Shown here: piece by piece, positions 8,352-15,682 of the stretch
Layout of the letters: every line of letters starts with the position of its first letter
How positions within the stretch are numbered: position 1 is the first letter of the stretch
Assembly: GCA_024234265.1 (NCBI GenBank)
Contig: JACKOM010000005.1
Coordinates: 62,001 to 126,000, forward strand
Direction: 5' to 3'
From: Oceanospirillaceae bacterium
Lineage (GTDB): Bacteria; Pseudomonadota; Gammaproteobacteria; Pseudomonadales; Oceanobacteraceae
DNA: 64,000 bases
Position numbers and translations under genes: made by a program
Notes under the pieces: model-generated
What the model was told of the DNA's origin: nothing
The model's input: the letters and a program-made list of their open reading frames with translations, nothing else
Database searches by the model: none

Positions 8352-9911
8352 ATGCAAAAAGAATATGTACTGGCCATTGATAATGGCACGCAGTCCGTGC
8401 GCGCCCTGTTATTTGATTTGCAGGGTAATCTGATTGCCAAAGGCAAGGTTGAATTAGAGGCTTATTTTTCCCATAAGCCGGGCTGGGCAGAGCAGGAGCC
8501 TGATTATTACTGGCGCAGTTTAGGTGAGGCCTGTCAGCAATTGTGGGTCAGCACCACTATCAAACCGGAGCAGGTGATGGGTGTTGGTATCACCACTCAA
8601 CGTGGCACAGTGATAAATCTGGATGAAAATGGCAAGCCGTTGCGCCCGGCTATTGTCTGGCTGGATCAGCGCCATGCCCGGGTGGAAAAACCTATCTCAG
8701 GTGTGTGGGGTATTTTATTTAAACTGCTGAAACTCAATGATGTGGTACGCAGTTTTCAGATGAAAGCCCAGGCCGCATGGATCGAGCAAAATCAGCCGGA
8801 TATCTGGCAGCGCACCCATAAATTTTTATTGCTCTCCGGTTATTTGACTTATCGTTTCACGGGTGAATTTAAGGATTCTGTTGGTTGCACGGTGGGTTAT
8901 TTGCCCTTCGATTATAAAAAACACTGCTGGGCTGCAAAATCTGACTGGAAATGGCAGGTAGCCAATGTTGCGCCGCAAATGCTGCCGGAATTAGTTAAAC
9001 CCGGTGAGCACCTGGGGCGTGTTACCCGTGAGGCAAGTTTGCACACAGGCGTGCCTGAGGGCATACCTGTAATTGCCTGTGCATCGGATAAAGCCTGTGA
9101 GGTGATGGGGGCGGGCGGTTCTGATCCGCATATTGCCTGTTTAAGTTATGGCACCACGGCCACCATCAATACCACCAATAAAAAATACGTGGAGCCCATA
9201 CGTTTTATTCCTCCTTACCCTGCTGCCGTGCCGGATGCCTATAACACCGAGGTCATGATTTACCGGGGTTTTTGGATGGTTAGCTGGTTTAAAAAACAAT
9301 TTGGTTTGCGTGAGCAGCAAATCGCCCGGGAAAAAGGCGTTGAGCCGGAAGTACTGTTTGATGAATTAGTGCGCTCGGTGCCACCGGGTTCCATGGGTTT
9401 AATGTTGCAGCCCTATTGGTCGCCGGGTACCCGTATTCCTGGCCCGGAAGCAAAGGGGGCTGTTATTGGTTTTGGTGATGTACATACCCGCGCCCATTTA
9501 TACCGCGCCATTCTTGAGGGGCTTGCCTATGGTTTGCGTGAAGGTAAAGAACGCATAGAGCAGCGCAGTGGTGTACCTATCAGTAAATTACGTGTCAGTG
9601 GTGGTGGTTCGCAAAGTGATGCTGCCATGCAGCTCACGGCGGATATTTTTGGACTGCCCGCTGAACGCCCCCACACCTATGAAACATCCGGGTTGGGTGC
9701 AGCGATAAATGTCGCGGTGGGTCTGGGTTGTTACCCGGATTATGAACACGCGATTGCGGCCATGACCCGGGTAGGGGATGTGTTTGAGCCTGATTATCAA
9801 ACTATGCAGTTATATGATCGCTTGTATCAGGAGGTGTACCGGAAAATGTATGCTCAGTTACAGCCTTTATATAAAAGCATTCGTGATATTACCGGTTATC
9901 CCCGCGCTTAA
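8352..9911 (+). CDS. FGGY-family carbohydrate kinase
   Basis: 519 aa. The N-terminal phosphate-1 motif is YVLAIDNGTQSVRALLFD. GVGITTQRGTVINLD, AIVWLDQRH and the C-terminal RVSGGGSQSDAAMQLTAD signature define the FGGY sugar/glycerol kinase fold. Glycerol, dihydroxyacetone or a related polyol is the natural guess because a G3P dehydrogenase lies directly upstream, but the sequence is not close to classical GlpK. The 20-bp spacer before ATG 8352 is A-rich with no clear Shine-Dalgarno, so translation may depend on coupling or an unstructured leader. Its TAA overlaps the stop of the convergent GIDE gene in TTAA at 9908-9911. Confidence 0.88.
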   Translation: MQKEYVLAIDNGTQSVRALLFDLQGNLIAKGKVELEAYFSHKPGWAEQEPDYYWRSLGEACQQLWVSTTIKPEQVMGVGITTQRGTVINLDENGKPLRPAIVWLDQRHARVEKPISGVWGILFKLLKLNDVVRSFQMKAQAAWIEQNQPDIWQRTHKFLLLSGYLTYRFTGEFKDSVGCTVGYLPFDYKKHCWAAKSDWKWQVANVAPQMLPELVKPGEHLGRVTREASLHTGVPEGIPVIACASDKACEVMGAGGSDPHIACLSYGTTATINTTNKKYVEPIRFIPPYPAAVPDAYNTEVMIYRGFWMVSWFKKQFGLREQQIAREKGVEPEVLFDELVRSVPPGSMGLMLQPYWSPGTRIPGPEAKGAVIGFGDVHTRAHLYRAILEGLAYGLREGKERIEQRSGVPISKLRVSGGGSQSDAAMQLTADIFGLPAERPHTYETSGLGAAINVAVGLGCYPDYEHAIAAMTRVGDVFEPDYQTMQLYDRLYQEVYRKMYAQLQPLYKSIRDITGYPRA

Positions 9912-10822
9912 CTGAAGCGCAGTTGCAGCAGGTAAGTGCAAAATGCACCTGCTGCAATAAACCCCGCCAGCCATAAAAAACTTTGCATTTTACTGCGTTC
10001 AATCAGGCTTAGCTGCTCACGGGTTGAAACGATAAATGGCGAGCCATCGGCGGGTTTTTCCATAACGTGCACCTGTGGCTGGGATTGCAGATTTTTTTGC
10101 AACTTTTCCGCTTCGAGGGTTGCAGCGAGGCGCACCAGTTGCCACTCTTTTTCATCCAGCTTGCCATCGGCATTACGATCAAAGCGCTCGACTAAATCGG
10201 CGTAATTCTTTTTCCATTCGATAATGACTTCAGCAACGGTTTTTTCCAGTTGGAAATTATCGTCGGCACGTATAGTGCGAAAATGCCCCAGGGCATATAG
10301 TGGCGTGTTTTCCAGAATCAGTTCTTCGTAATACTTATAATTTGCCCCCATTAATAAACCAGGCAGAAAATCAACTTTGCCCTGTGGCATGGGTGAATGC
10401 CCACGCCAGGTGCGGGTTAAATGGGTATCTACACTGGCTCTGCCGGTATGGATTAAACAGGTGCCTGTCGGATCTGCCAGTACCAGTGGAACCGGGCTTG
10501 TACCGCTGCGAATGACTTTCCAGTGACTGCTTTTTCCGCTGCTTTCTAATTTACTGACGGTAAAACGGAACCAAGCACAAGGGGTTTGGGATAACGGTGA
10601 AATTAACGCCGTGTCATTTGGATATAAAGCGCGCCCCTCTAATTCGGTAAACCCCTGTGCGGCGGAGCGCACCCGTGATGTCGGAGTGTCTTCAATGGCC
10701 CGAGCATGACGGTATTTCTGGATATAAAAATACAGGCAAACAGCCGTGAGGGCGGCAATGAGTATAAAAAAAGCCCAGAATTCCCCCGGGCTTAAGTGTT
10801 GCAGTTGAATCTGATCAATCAT
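9908..10822 (-). CDS. GIDE-domain membrane protein with an EF-hand-like loop
   Basis: 304 aa. An N-terminal membrane helix (residues about 13-33, FWAFFILIAALTAVCLYFYI) and a C-terminal one (SFLWLAGFIAAGAFCTYLLQL) flank a cytosolic or periplasmic region. Residues about 50-200 resemble the GIDE/MUL1-type domain (ELEGRALYPN, SPLSQTPCAWFRFTV). Near residue 214 the stretch DRNADGKLDEKEW matches a canonical EF-hand calcium loop (D-x-N-x-D-G-x-L-x-x-x-E). Its start overlaps the LemA stop by ATGA, and LemA-GIDE pairs recur in bacteria. The function of bacterial GIDE proteins is unknown; a membrane-associated stress or envelope role is usually proposed. Confidence 0.8.
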   Translation of the reverse strand: MIDQIQLQHLSPGEFWAFFILIAALTAVCLYFYIQKYRHARAIEDTPTSRVRSAAQGFTELEGRALYPNDTALISPLSQTPCAWFRFTVSKLESSGKSSHWKVIRSGTSPVPLVLADPTGTCLIHTGRASVDTHLTRTWRGHSPMPQGKVDFLPGLLMGANYKYYEELILENTPLYALGHFRTIRADDNFQLEKTVAEVIIEWKKNYADLVERFDRNADGKLDEKEWQLVRLAATLEAEKLQKNLQSQPQVHVMEKPADGSPFIVSTREQLSLIERSKMQSFLWLAGFIAAGAFCTYLLQLRFS

Positions 10823-11394
10823 GATTTAAACAGGTTGGCGACATCGACGTCGGCTTTTTCGGCATCAGAAAATTGCAATAACTCGGCGGCTTTAAAACCA
10901 AATTTACGCGCAACAATGACATCGGGGAACTGCTCAATGCGCACGTTGTTGATGTTGACGGCGTTGTTGTACAGCTCACGGCGGTCCGCAATGGTATTTT
11001 CCAGGGAAGAAATACGGCTTTGCAGCTGACGGAAAGATTCGTTGCTTTTTAATTCAGGGTAATTTTCCGCAAGCGCAAATAACTGGCCTAAACCCGCGCG
11101 CAGGGTGGTTTCGGCTTTGCCGAGGGAGCGGATGTCCTGCTGTTCGCGGGCATTGGCAACCTGTGAGCGTGCCTGAATAACTTTTTCCAGGGTGTCGCTT
11201 TCAAATTTCATGTATTCCTTACAGGTGGCGACGAGTTTGGGCAATTCGTCGTGGCGCTGTTTGAGTAATACATCAATGTTTGCCCAGGCTTTGCTGACAT
11301 TGTGTTTTAACGCCACCAGGGCGTTGTAAATCATCACGGCATAGATGATGGCGACCATGATGACTGCGATGAAAATCCATGTATTGACTGACAT
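10819..11394 (-). CDS. lemA: LemA-family protein
   Basis: 191 aa with one N-terminal membrane helix (TWIFIAVIMVAIIYAVMIYNALV) and a long helical domain. The LemA signature is clear: NALVALKHNVSKAWANIDVLLKQRHDELPKLV near residue 24 and the C-terminal FPDVIVARKFGFKAAELLQF. The start ATG has GGAG 6 nt upstream on the minus strand. LemA proteins form a four-helix bundle with the N-terminus outside and are of unknown biochemical role. The gene is first of a two-gene operon with the GIDE protein and is divergent from mgsA. Confidence 0.92.
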   Translation of the reverse strand: MSVNTWIFIAVIMVAIIYAVMIYNALVALKHNVSKAWANIDVLLKQRHDELPKLVATCKEYMKFESDTLEKVIQARSQVANAREQQDIRSLGKAETTLRAGLGQLFALAENYPELKSNESFRQLQSRISSLENTIADRRELYNNAVNINNVRIEQFPDVIVARKFGFKAAELLQFSDAEKADVDVANLFKS

Positions 11395-11472
11395 TTTGCT
11401 CTCCGGGGCGGGCTTTGCGGTACTATATCAAATAATGCCTGACTGAACAGACGTAGTAAGGAGTGTTGGTTT

Positions 11473-11913
11473 ATGCATAGTCAAAAACGCATTGCGCTGG
11501 TGGCACACGATAATAAAAAACGTGATCTGCTTGCCTGGGCGCTTAAATATAAAAAACAGCTGGGTGCGCATATTCTGAGTGCCACGGGCACCACGGGGCG
11601 TCTGCTGTCAGAGGCACTTGGCCAAACGGTATTTTGTTATAAAAGTGGCCCTTTGGGTGGCGATCAGCAAATCGGTGCAAAAATTTCCGAAGGTGAAATT
11701 GATATGCTGATATTTTTCTGGGACCCACTCGAAGCCCAGCCCCATGATCCTGATGTTAAAGCCTTGTTGCGCCTTGCGGCTGTGTGGAATATCCCAGTGG
11801 CCTGTAATGAAGCGACTGCGGATTTCTTGATTTCATCGCCATTATTTGAGCAGGCCTACCGTACTGCGTTGCCGGATTTCACTGCATATCAGCAGCGTGC
11901 CATTAAAGCCTGA
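11473..11913 (+). CDS. mgsA: Methylglyoxal synthase
   Basis: 146 aa; converts DHAP to methylglyoxal and phosphate, a bypass of lower glycolysis in the cytoplasm. IALVAHDNKK, ATGTTGRL, SGPLGGDQQIGA and LIFFWDPLEAQPHDPDVKALLRLA follow the E. coli enzyme closely, including the conserved GDQQ aspartate, the WDP aspartate and the PHDPD histidine. Length matches the family (about 150). AAGGAG precedes the ATG. It lies about 1.5 kb from the DHAP-producing G3P dehydrogenase operon, with the LemA/GIDE genes between. Its TGA directly abuts the stop of the convergent EAL-HDOD gene (TGATCA). Confidence 0.95.
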   Translation: MHSQKRIALVAHDNKKRDLLAWALKYKKQLGAHILSATGTTGRLLSEALGQTVFCYKSGPLGGDQQIGAKISEGEIDMLIFFWDPLEAQPHDPDVKALLRLAAVWNIPVACNEATADFLISSPLFEQAYRTALPDFTAYQQRAIKA

Positions 11914-13152
11914 TCAGAGATCTTTAATGAGTATGTCGGCCTTACTGATGGCGTCGCGGTAACTGGCATCGAGGAATTCCGGGGTGATGCCGAAGTGCTC
12001 AAGGGCTTTGAAGTCAACCTGACTAAAAGCGCCGCGTTCGTAATGCAATGTGGTTTGCAGGGCCATACCCATAAAACCTTCGTTGCTTAATAAAGCGTTT
12101 GTGAAAACATTGGGTAACTGCAGGCGGTCGAGGATGTCATCCAGGGGTAAATCCAGGAAGGCATCCAGCAGGGAGAACAGGCCGATTGTGTAATATTCCT
12201 GTGCGTCGTGGTGGCCAATTTTTTTGCCTATGCTCTGGCACATTAACGCGCGTTCGATACTTTGCTGACGCAGGGCCTCGGGTTTATCTTCCAGTGTGCC
12301 CATGGCAATCAGGCCGGCCCAGCTGCGGATGTGTGCCAATCCCAGCAGGGTGACGGCCTGTTGCAGGGAGCTGCATTTGGCAACCCGTGCAAAGGCGGCG
12401 GAGTTCACCAAGCGCAGCAGTTTGTAACTTAGCTGAGGGTCCTGCTCCAGGATTCTGGAAACCTCCTGCAGACTCACATCTTCTTTTTGCAGTTCAGCCA
12501 GCATTTTCAGGACGACTAATTTATTTTCGCTGATTTTACGCCCATGGATGATTTGTGGGCGTGACAGGAAATACCCCTGGAAATATTGATAGCCCAGTGA
12601 CTTGCAGTACTGGTACATATCGTAGGTTTCAACTTTCTCGGCCAGCAGTTTGATGTTGCGCGGTAAAAATACCTTGGCGTATTTGGCGATAGTTGTTTCG
12701 CTGATGGCGAGCACATCGACTTTGATCATATCGGCCAGGTGCAATAAGGGTGCTGATCTGTGGTTGAGGATGAAATCGTCCAGAATCAGCTGGGTGCCAT
12801 TTTGCTTAGCTTTTTGCAGTGCCCTGATCAGTTCTGCATCGGTATCGATATTTTCCAGTATCTCGATGGCATAACGGGTTGGGTCAAAGGGTGGCAGGTT
12901 GAAAATCAGTTTACGGGTGAAATTGATCAGGGCAGGGCGGTCGCCGGTGATTTCGTAAAGCCCGGCTTCGCCAAAGGCATTCAGTAATACCTCTGACGTT
13001 GCAGCATCTCCGGCAGCATGGCTGCTGATTTCTGCCAGATTGCGGGTACTGGAGCGAAAAAGCAGCTCGTAACCCCAGATGTTCAAATCCCGGTCGTAGA
13101 TAGGCTGGCGGGCCAGCAGAACATGGCTGTTACGATTGTGCAGGTCGGTCAT
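11914..13152 (-). CDS. YuxH-like EAL plus HDOD signalling protein
   Basis: 412 aa from ATG 13152; a TTG at 13203 would add 17 residues. The N-terminal half is an EAL domain with altered motifs: YELLFRS in place of EAL, LDDFILNH in place of DDFG, then KVDVLA and LLAEKVET with a C-terminal YFQGYFLSRP. The C-terminal half (about 205-400) is an HDOD domain (LSYKLLRLVNSAAF, AVTLLGLAHIRSW). The EAL/modified HD-GYP pair is the YuxH/CdgJ type, often catalytically inactive and linked to motility control. It is divergent from cheV with about 100 bp between, which supports a chemotaxis or motility role. Activity as a phosphodiesterase is doubtful. Confidence 0.88.
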   Translation of the reverse strand: MTDLHNRNSHVLLARQPIYDRDLNIWGYELLFRSSTRNLAEISSHAAGDAATSEVLLNAFGEAGLYEITGDRPALINFTRKLIFNLPPFDPTRYAIEILENIDTDAELIRALQKAKQNGTQLILDDFILNHRSAPLLHLADMIKVDVLAISETTIAKYAKVFLPRNIKLLAEKVETYDMYQYCKSLGYQYFQGYFLSRPQIIHGRKISENKLVVLKMLAELQKEDVSLQEVSRILEQDPQLSYKLLRLVNSAAFARVAKCSSLQQAVTLLGLAHIRSWAGLIAMGTLEDKPEALRQQSIERALMCQSIGKKIGHHDAQEYYTIGLFSLLDAFLDLPLDDILDRLQLPNVFTNALLSNEGFMGMALQTTLHYERGAFSQVDFKALEHFGITPEFLDASYRDAISKADILIKDL

Positions 13153-13255
13153 GGATTTGAGTTTAGCCAAGAAGACAGCTTTTGCCTGTGTCTGGCTGGG
13201 CAAATAATAGCCATCGACTACACTCAGGAAATGGCTGTTTTGCAGGGTGTGTTAT

Positions 13256-14185
13256 ATGTCCCATTTGTTGAGTTCCATTGATGCGCGCACCAAGCTGGTT
13301 GGTGAAAACCGTCTTGAGCTATTGCTGTTTAACATGGGGCGTGGCCAGGTTTATGCGATTAACGTATTTAAAATTCAGGAAGTCATGTCCCTTCCCAAAC
13401 TCACGATCATTCCTGATTCCCATCCGGTAGTTATCGGTGTAACCCATTTGCGCGGGCATACCATACCCGTCGTGGATTTAAGTGCTGCCGTGGGTATGGG
13501 GCGCCATAAAGTAGACAAAAACAGCACGATTATTGTGACGGAATATAACCGCAGCATTCAGGCGTTTGTGGTGGCGGGTGTTGAGCGCATCATCAATATG
13601 AATTGGGAAGAAATTATGCCGCCGCCGCGGGGTTCTGGTGCATCCCATTACCTGACCGCCATTACTAAGGTGGATACACGTCTGGTGGAAATTATTGATG
13701 TGGAAAAGGTGCTTGCTGAAATAGTGCCCTACAACACTAAAGTCAGTGATGATGTGCTGGATACCGCCGTATTACAAAAAGCCTATGGGCGTAAAATATT
13801 GTCTGTGGATGATTCTTCCGTGGCCCGTACGCAAATTAAAGACACGATCACCAGTCTGGGGCTTGAGGTTGTGCAAGCGGGTAATGGTCAGGCTGGACTT
13901 GATATCCTGCTTAAGGCGGCCGAAAAAACTGGCAATGCTGCGGATGAATTCCTGATGGTCATTACCGATGCGGAAATGCCGGTGATGGATGGTTACCGCC
14001 TGACAACTGAAATCCGCAGTAACCCCAAGCTTGCCGATCTGTACGTTGTGTTGCATACCTCGCTGAGCGGCAGTTTTAACGAAGCTATGGTGAAAAAAGT
14101 GGGCTGTAATGCCTTTTTATCTAAATTCCAGCCGGATGCTCTTGCTAGTGCGGTGCAGGACCGCATTCATAATTTGTACGGTTGA
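13256..14185 (+). CDS. cheV: Chemotaxis coupling protein CheV
   Basis: 309 aa from ATG 13256, with AGGG 8 nt upstream. It has an N-terminal CheW-like domain (LLLFNMGRGQVYAINVFKIQEVM, GVTHLRGHTIPVVDLS) and a C-terminal receiver domain starting ILSVDDSSVARTQIKD near residue 178. The phospho-acceptor Asp is in ITDAEMPVMDG at about residue 238. CheV couples chemoreceptors to CheA and is tuned by phosphorylation. No cheA, cheW or cheR lies nearby, so this is a scattered chemotaxis gene, which is common for cheV. Confidence 0.93.
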   Translation: MSHLLSSIDARTKLVGENRLELLLFNMGRGQVYAINVFKIQEVMSLPKLTIIPDSHPVVIGVTHLRGHTIPVVDLSAAVGMGRHKVDKNSTIIVTEYNRSIQAFVVAGVERIINMNWEEIMPPPRGSGASHYLTAITKVDTRLVEIIDVEKVLAEIVPYNTKVSDDVLDTAVLQKAYGRKILSVDDSSVARTQIKDTITSLGLEVVQAGNGQAGLDILLKAAEKTGNAADEFLMVITDAEMPVMDGYRLTTEIRSNPKLADLYVVLHTSLSGSFNEAMVKKVGCNAFLSKFQPDALASAVQDRIHNLYG

Positions 14186-14231
14186 GTGTGCCCATCATGT
14201 AAACTGACAACCCACGTACATGGAGGTTGTC

Positions 14232-15032
14232 ATGTCTGTTTCAGTTTCATCTCTGTTTATTTATCCGGTTAAATCTCTTGGTCCGGTCGTATTGGATTCT
14301 GTCCAAATTGGAAGGTTTGGCCCGTACATGGACCGTCGTTTTATGTTGGTGGACGAAAGCGGTAAATTTTATACCCAGCGACAGGATGCACGACTCAGTC
14401 AGTTTAAAGTTGAATTGCAGCCGGACAGCCTGAAAGTTATCGCTCCGGATGGTGAGATGTGTGCAATCCCATTTACGGATATTGCCGCAAAACCCTGCCT
14501 TGCGGTGCAGGTGTGGGATGACACTGTGCTTGCCTGTGTTTTGCCTGCTGAGGTTGATGCCTGGTTTAGCCGGAAGTTGGGTAAAAATTTGCGCTTGGTA
14601 TTCATTCCTGATGATGCCCAACGTCAGGTTGATTTGCAGTATGCACGTACAGGGGATGTAACCAGTTTTAACGATGGCTTTCCTGCGTTATTGCTGAGCG
14701 AAGCCAGTGTTGCGGCATTGCAGGCGGATGCAGGTTTTGCACTTTCGCCACTGCGCTTTCGCCCTAATATTTTAATTTCTGGCTGTGATGCATTTGCTGA
14801 AGATGGTTGGCGGCAAATTAAAGTCGGTGAGGTTTTATTTGATGTTGTAAAACCATGCTCGCGTTGTGTAATTCCTACGATTGATCCTGCTACGGGCTTG
14901 AGGCAGTCAGAGGTGATGGCTGCTTTGCTGAAACAGCGTAAAAAGGATAATAAGGTATATCTTGGGCAGAATCTTATTCAGCGTAGCCAAGGCATTGTAC
15001 GCCTGGGCGATAAGGTCGAAATTATTCGCTGA
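14232..15032 (+). CDS. MOSC-domain protein (YcbX-like)
   Basis: 266 aa from ATG 14232, preceded by GGAGG at 14222-14226. An N-terminal MOSC beta-barrel region (SSLFIYPVKSLGPVVLDS, GPYMDRRFMLVD) is followed by the MOSC core, with FRPNILISGCDAF and KPCSRCVIPTIDPATG. The conserved cysteine in CSRC is the expected sulfur or molybdenum-cofactor ligand. The E. coli relative YcbX detoxifies N-hydroxylated bases using the molybdenum cofactor. It lacks the C-terminal ferredoxin domain of YcbX. It ends 6 bp before the convergent D-x-x-x-Q protein. Confidence 0.85.
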   Translation: MSVSVSSLFIYPVKSLGPVVLDSVQIGRFGPYMDRRFMLVDESGKFYTQRQDARLSQFKVELQPDSLKVIAPDGEMCAIPFTDIAAKPCLAVQVWDDTVLACVLPAEVDAWFSRKLGKNLRLVFIPDDAQRQVDLQYARTGDVTSFNDGFPALLLSEASVAALQADAGFALSPLRFRPNILISGCDAFAEDGWRQIKVGEVLFDVVKPCSRCVIPTIDPATGLRQSEVMAALLKQRKKDNKVYLGQNLIQRSQGIVRLGDKVEIIR

Positions 15033-15038
15033 GATTTA

Positions 15039-15638
15039 TCAGAATAGCTCTACATCATCGCCGGTTGCTTTATCTAAACCGGCTTCTTCTTTATTGAAGT
15101 GGTGATGGTAAATCGCCAAAGCCTCTTCAATGCTGTGCCCTTGCAAAATGTGCTCGAACATAATGCGCTCTGCTTCCATGGTGTAAGAGGATTTAATGTC
15201 CTGCTGTAATCCGCGCCAGCATTCAGGGTTATACAACATGCTTTTGTCGCCAATCAGGCGGCCCAGCCGGTCCAGGGTTTTACACACGTGATCGAGGCGC
15301 TGGGTAATACGATCATAGAATTGGAAGGCAATAACCGCGTTGTGCACTTTTTCATTCAGGGCTGCTGCGTCGGAAGTCAGGGTTTCGCGGAAGTCATCAT
15401 CCATGGCAATGTTTTTATCTTTTGCCATGCCAAGAATTTTACTGGTGTAATCCGCAATGTGGGTGAAGGAATCCGTTAGTTGCCCAACACTTTGCCCGCC
15501 ATCGGTCATGGATGATTCAACCTGGGCAACAGCCAGGGCGAGCATGGTGACGGTTTCGCGTATTTGGCTCCAGTCCAGGTCGGGTTTATCGACCTGGGTG
15601 CCATGTTGCATGGTGTAGCGTTTATCCGTAGCAGTCAC
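15039..15638 (-). CDS. Uncharacterised helical protein with a CheZ-like D-x-x-x-Q motif
   Basis: 199 aa. The start is GTG 15638, chosen because GGAG lies 8 nt upstream; the ATG at 15611 has no ribosome site. The protein looks all-helical and soluble, without a signal peptide. Near residue 113 it has VIAFQFYDRITQRLDHVCKTL, where D-R-I-T-Q fits the D/E-x-x-x-Q catalytic signature of CheZ, CheC and CheX phosphatases, and the FQFyDR context resembles the CheZ FQDLTGQ helix. It lies near cheV and an EAL-HDOD gene. It may be a small CheZ-related phosphatase for a CheY-like or CheV receiver. This is motif-based inference; I do not recognise a named family. Confidence 0.6.
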   Translation of the reverse strand: MTATDKRYTMQHGTQVDKPDLDWSQIRETVTMLALAVAQVESSMTDGGQSVGQLTDSFTHIADYTSKILGMAKDKNIAMDDDFRETLTSDAAALNEKVHNAVIAFQFYDRITQRLDHVCKTLDRLGRLIGDKSMLYNPECWRGLQQDIKSSYTMEAERIMFEHILQGHSIEEALAIYHHHFNKEEAGLDKATGDDVELF

Positions 15639-15682
15639 TGTGTTTACTCCATAAACCTATGAAGATAAGCATAGCCTACGAA

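Noticed and set aside
13153..13203. TTG start extending the EAL-HDOD protein by 17 residues
   Set aside because: ATG 13152 begins directly before the conserved LLARQPIYD motif; the extension has no family support.
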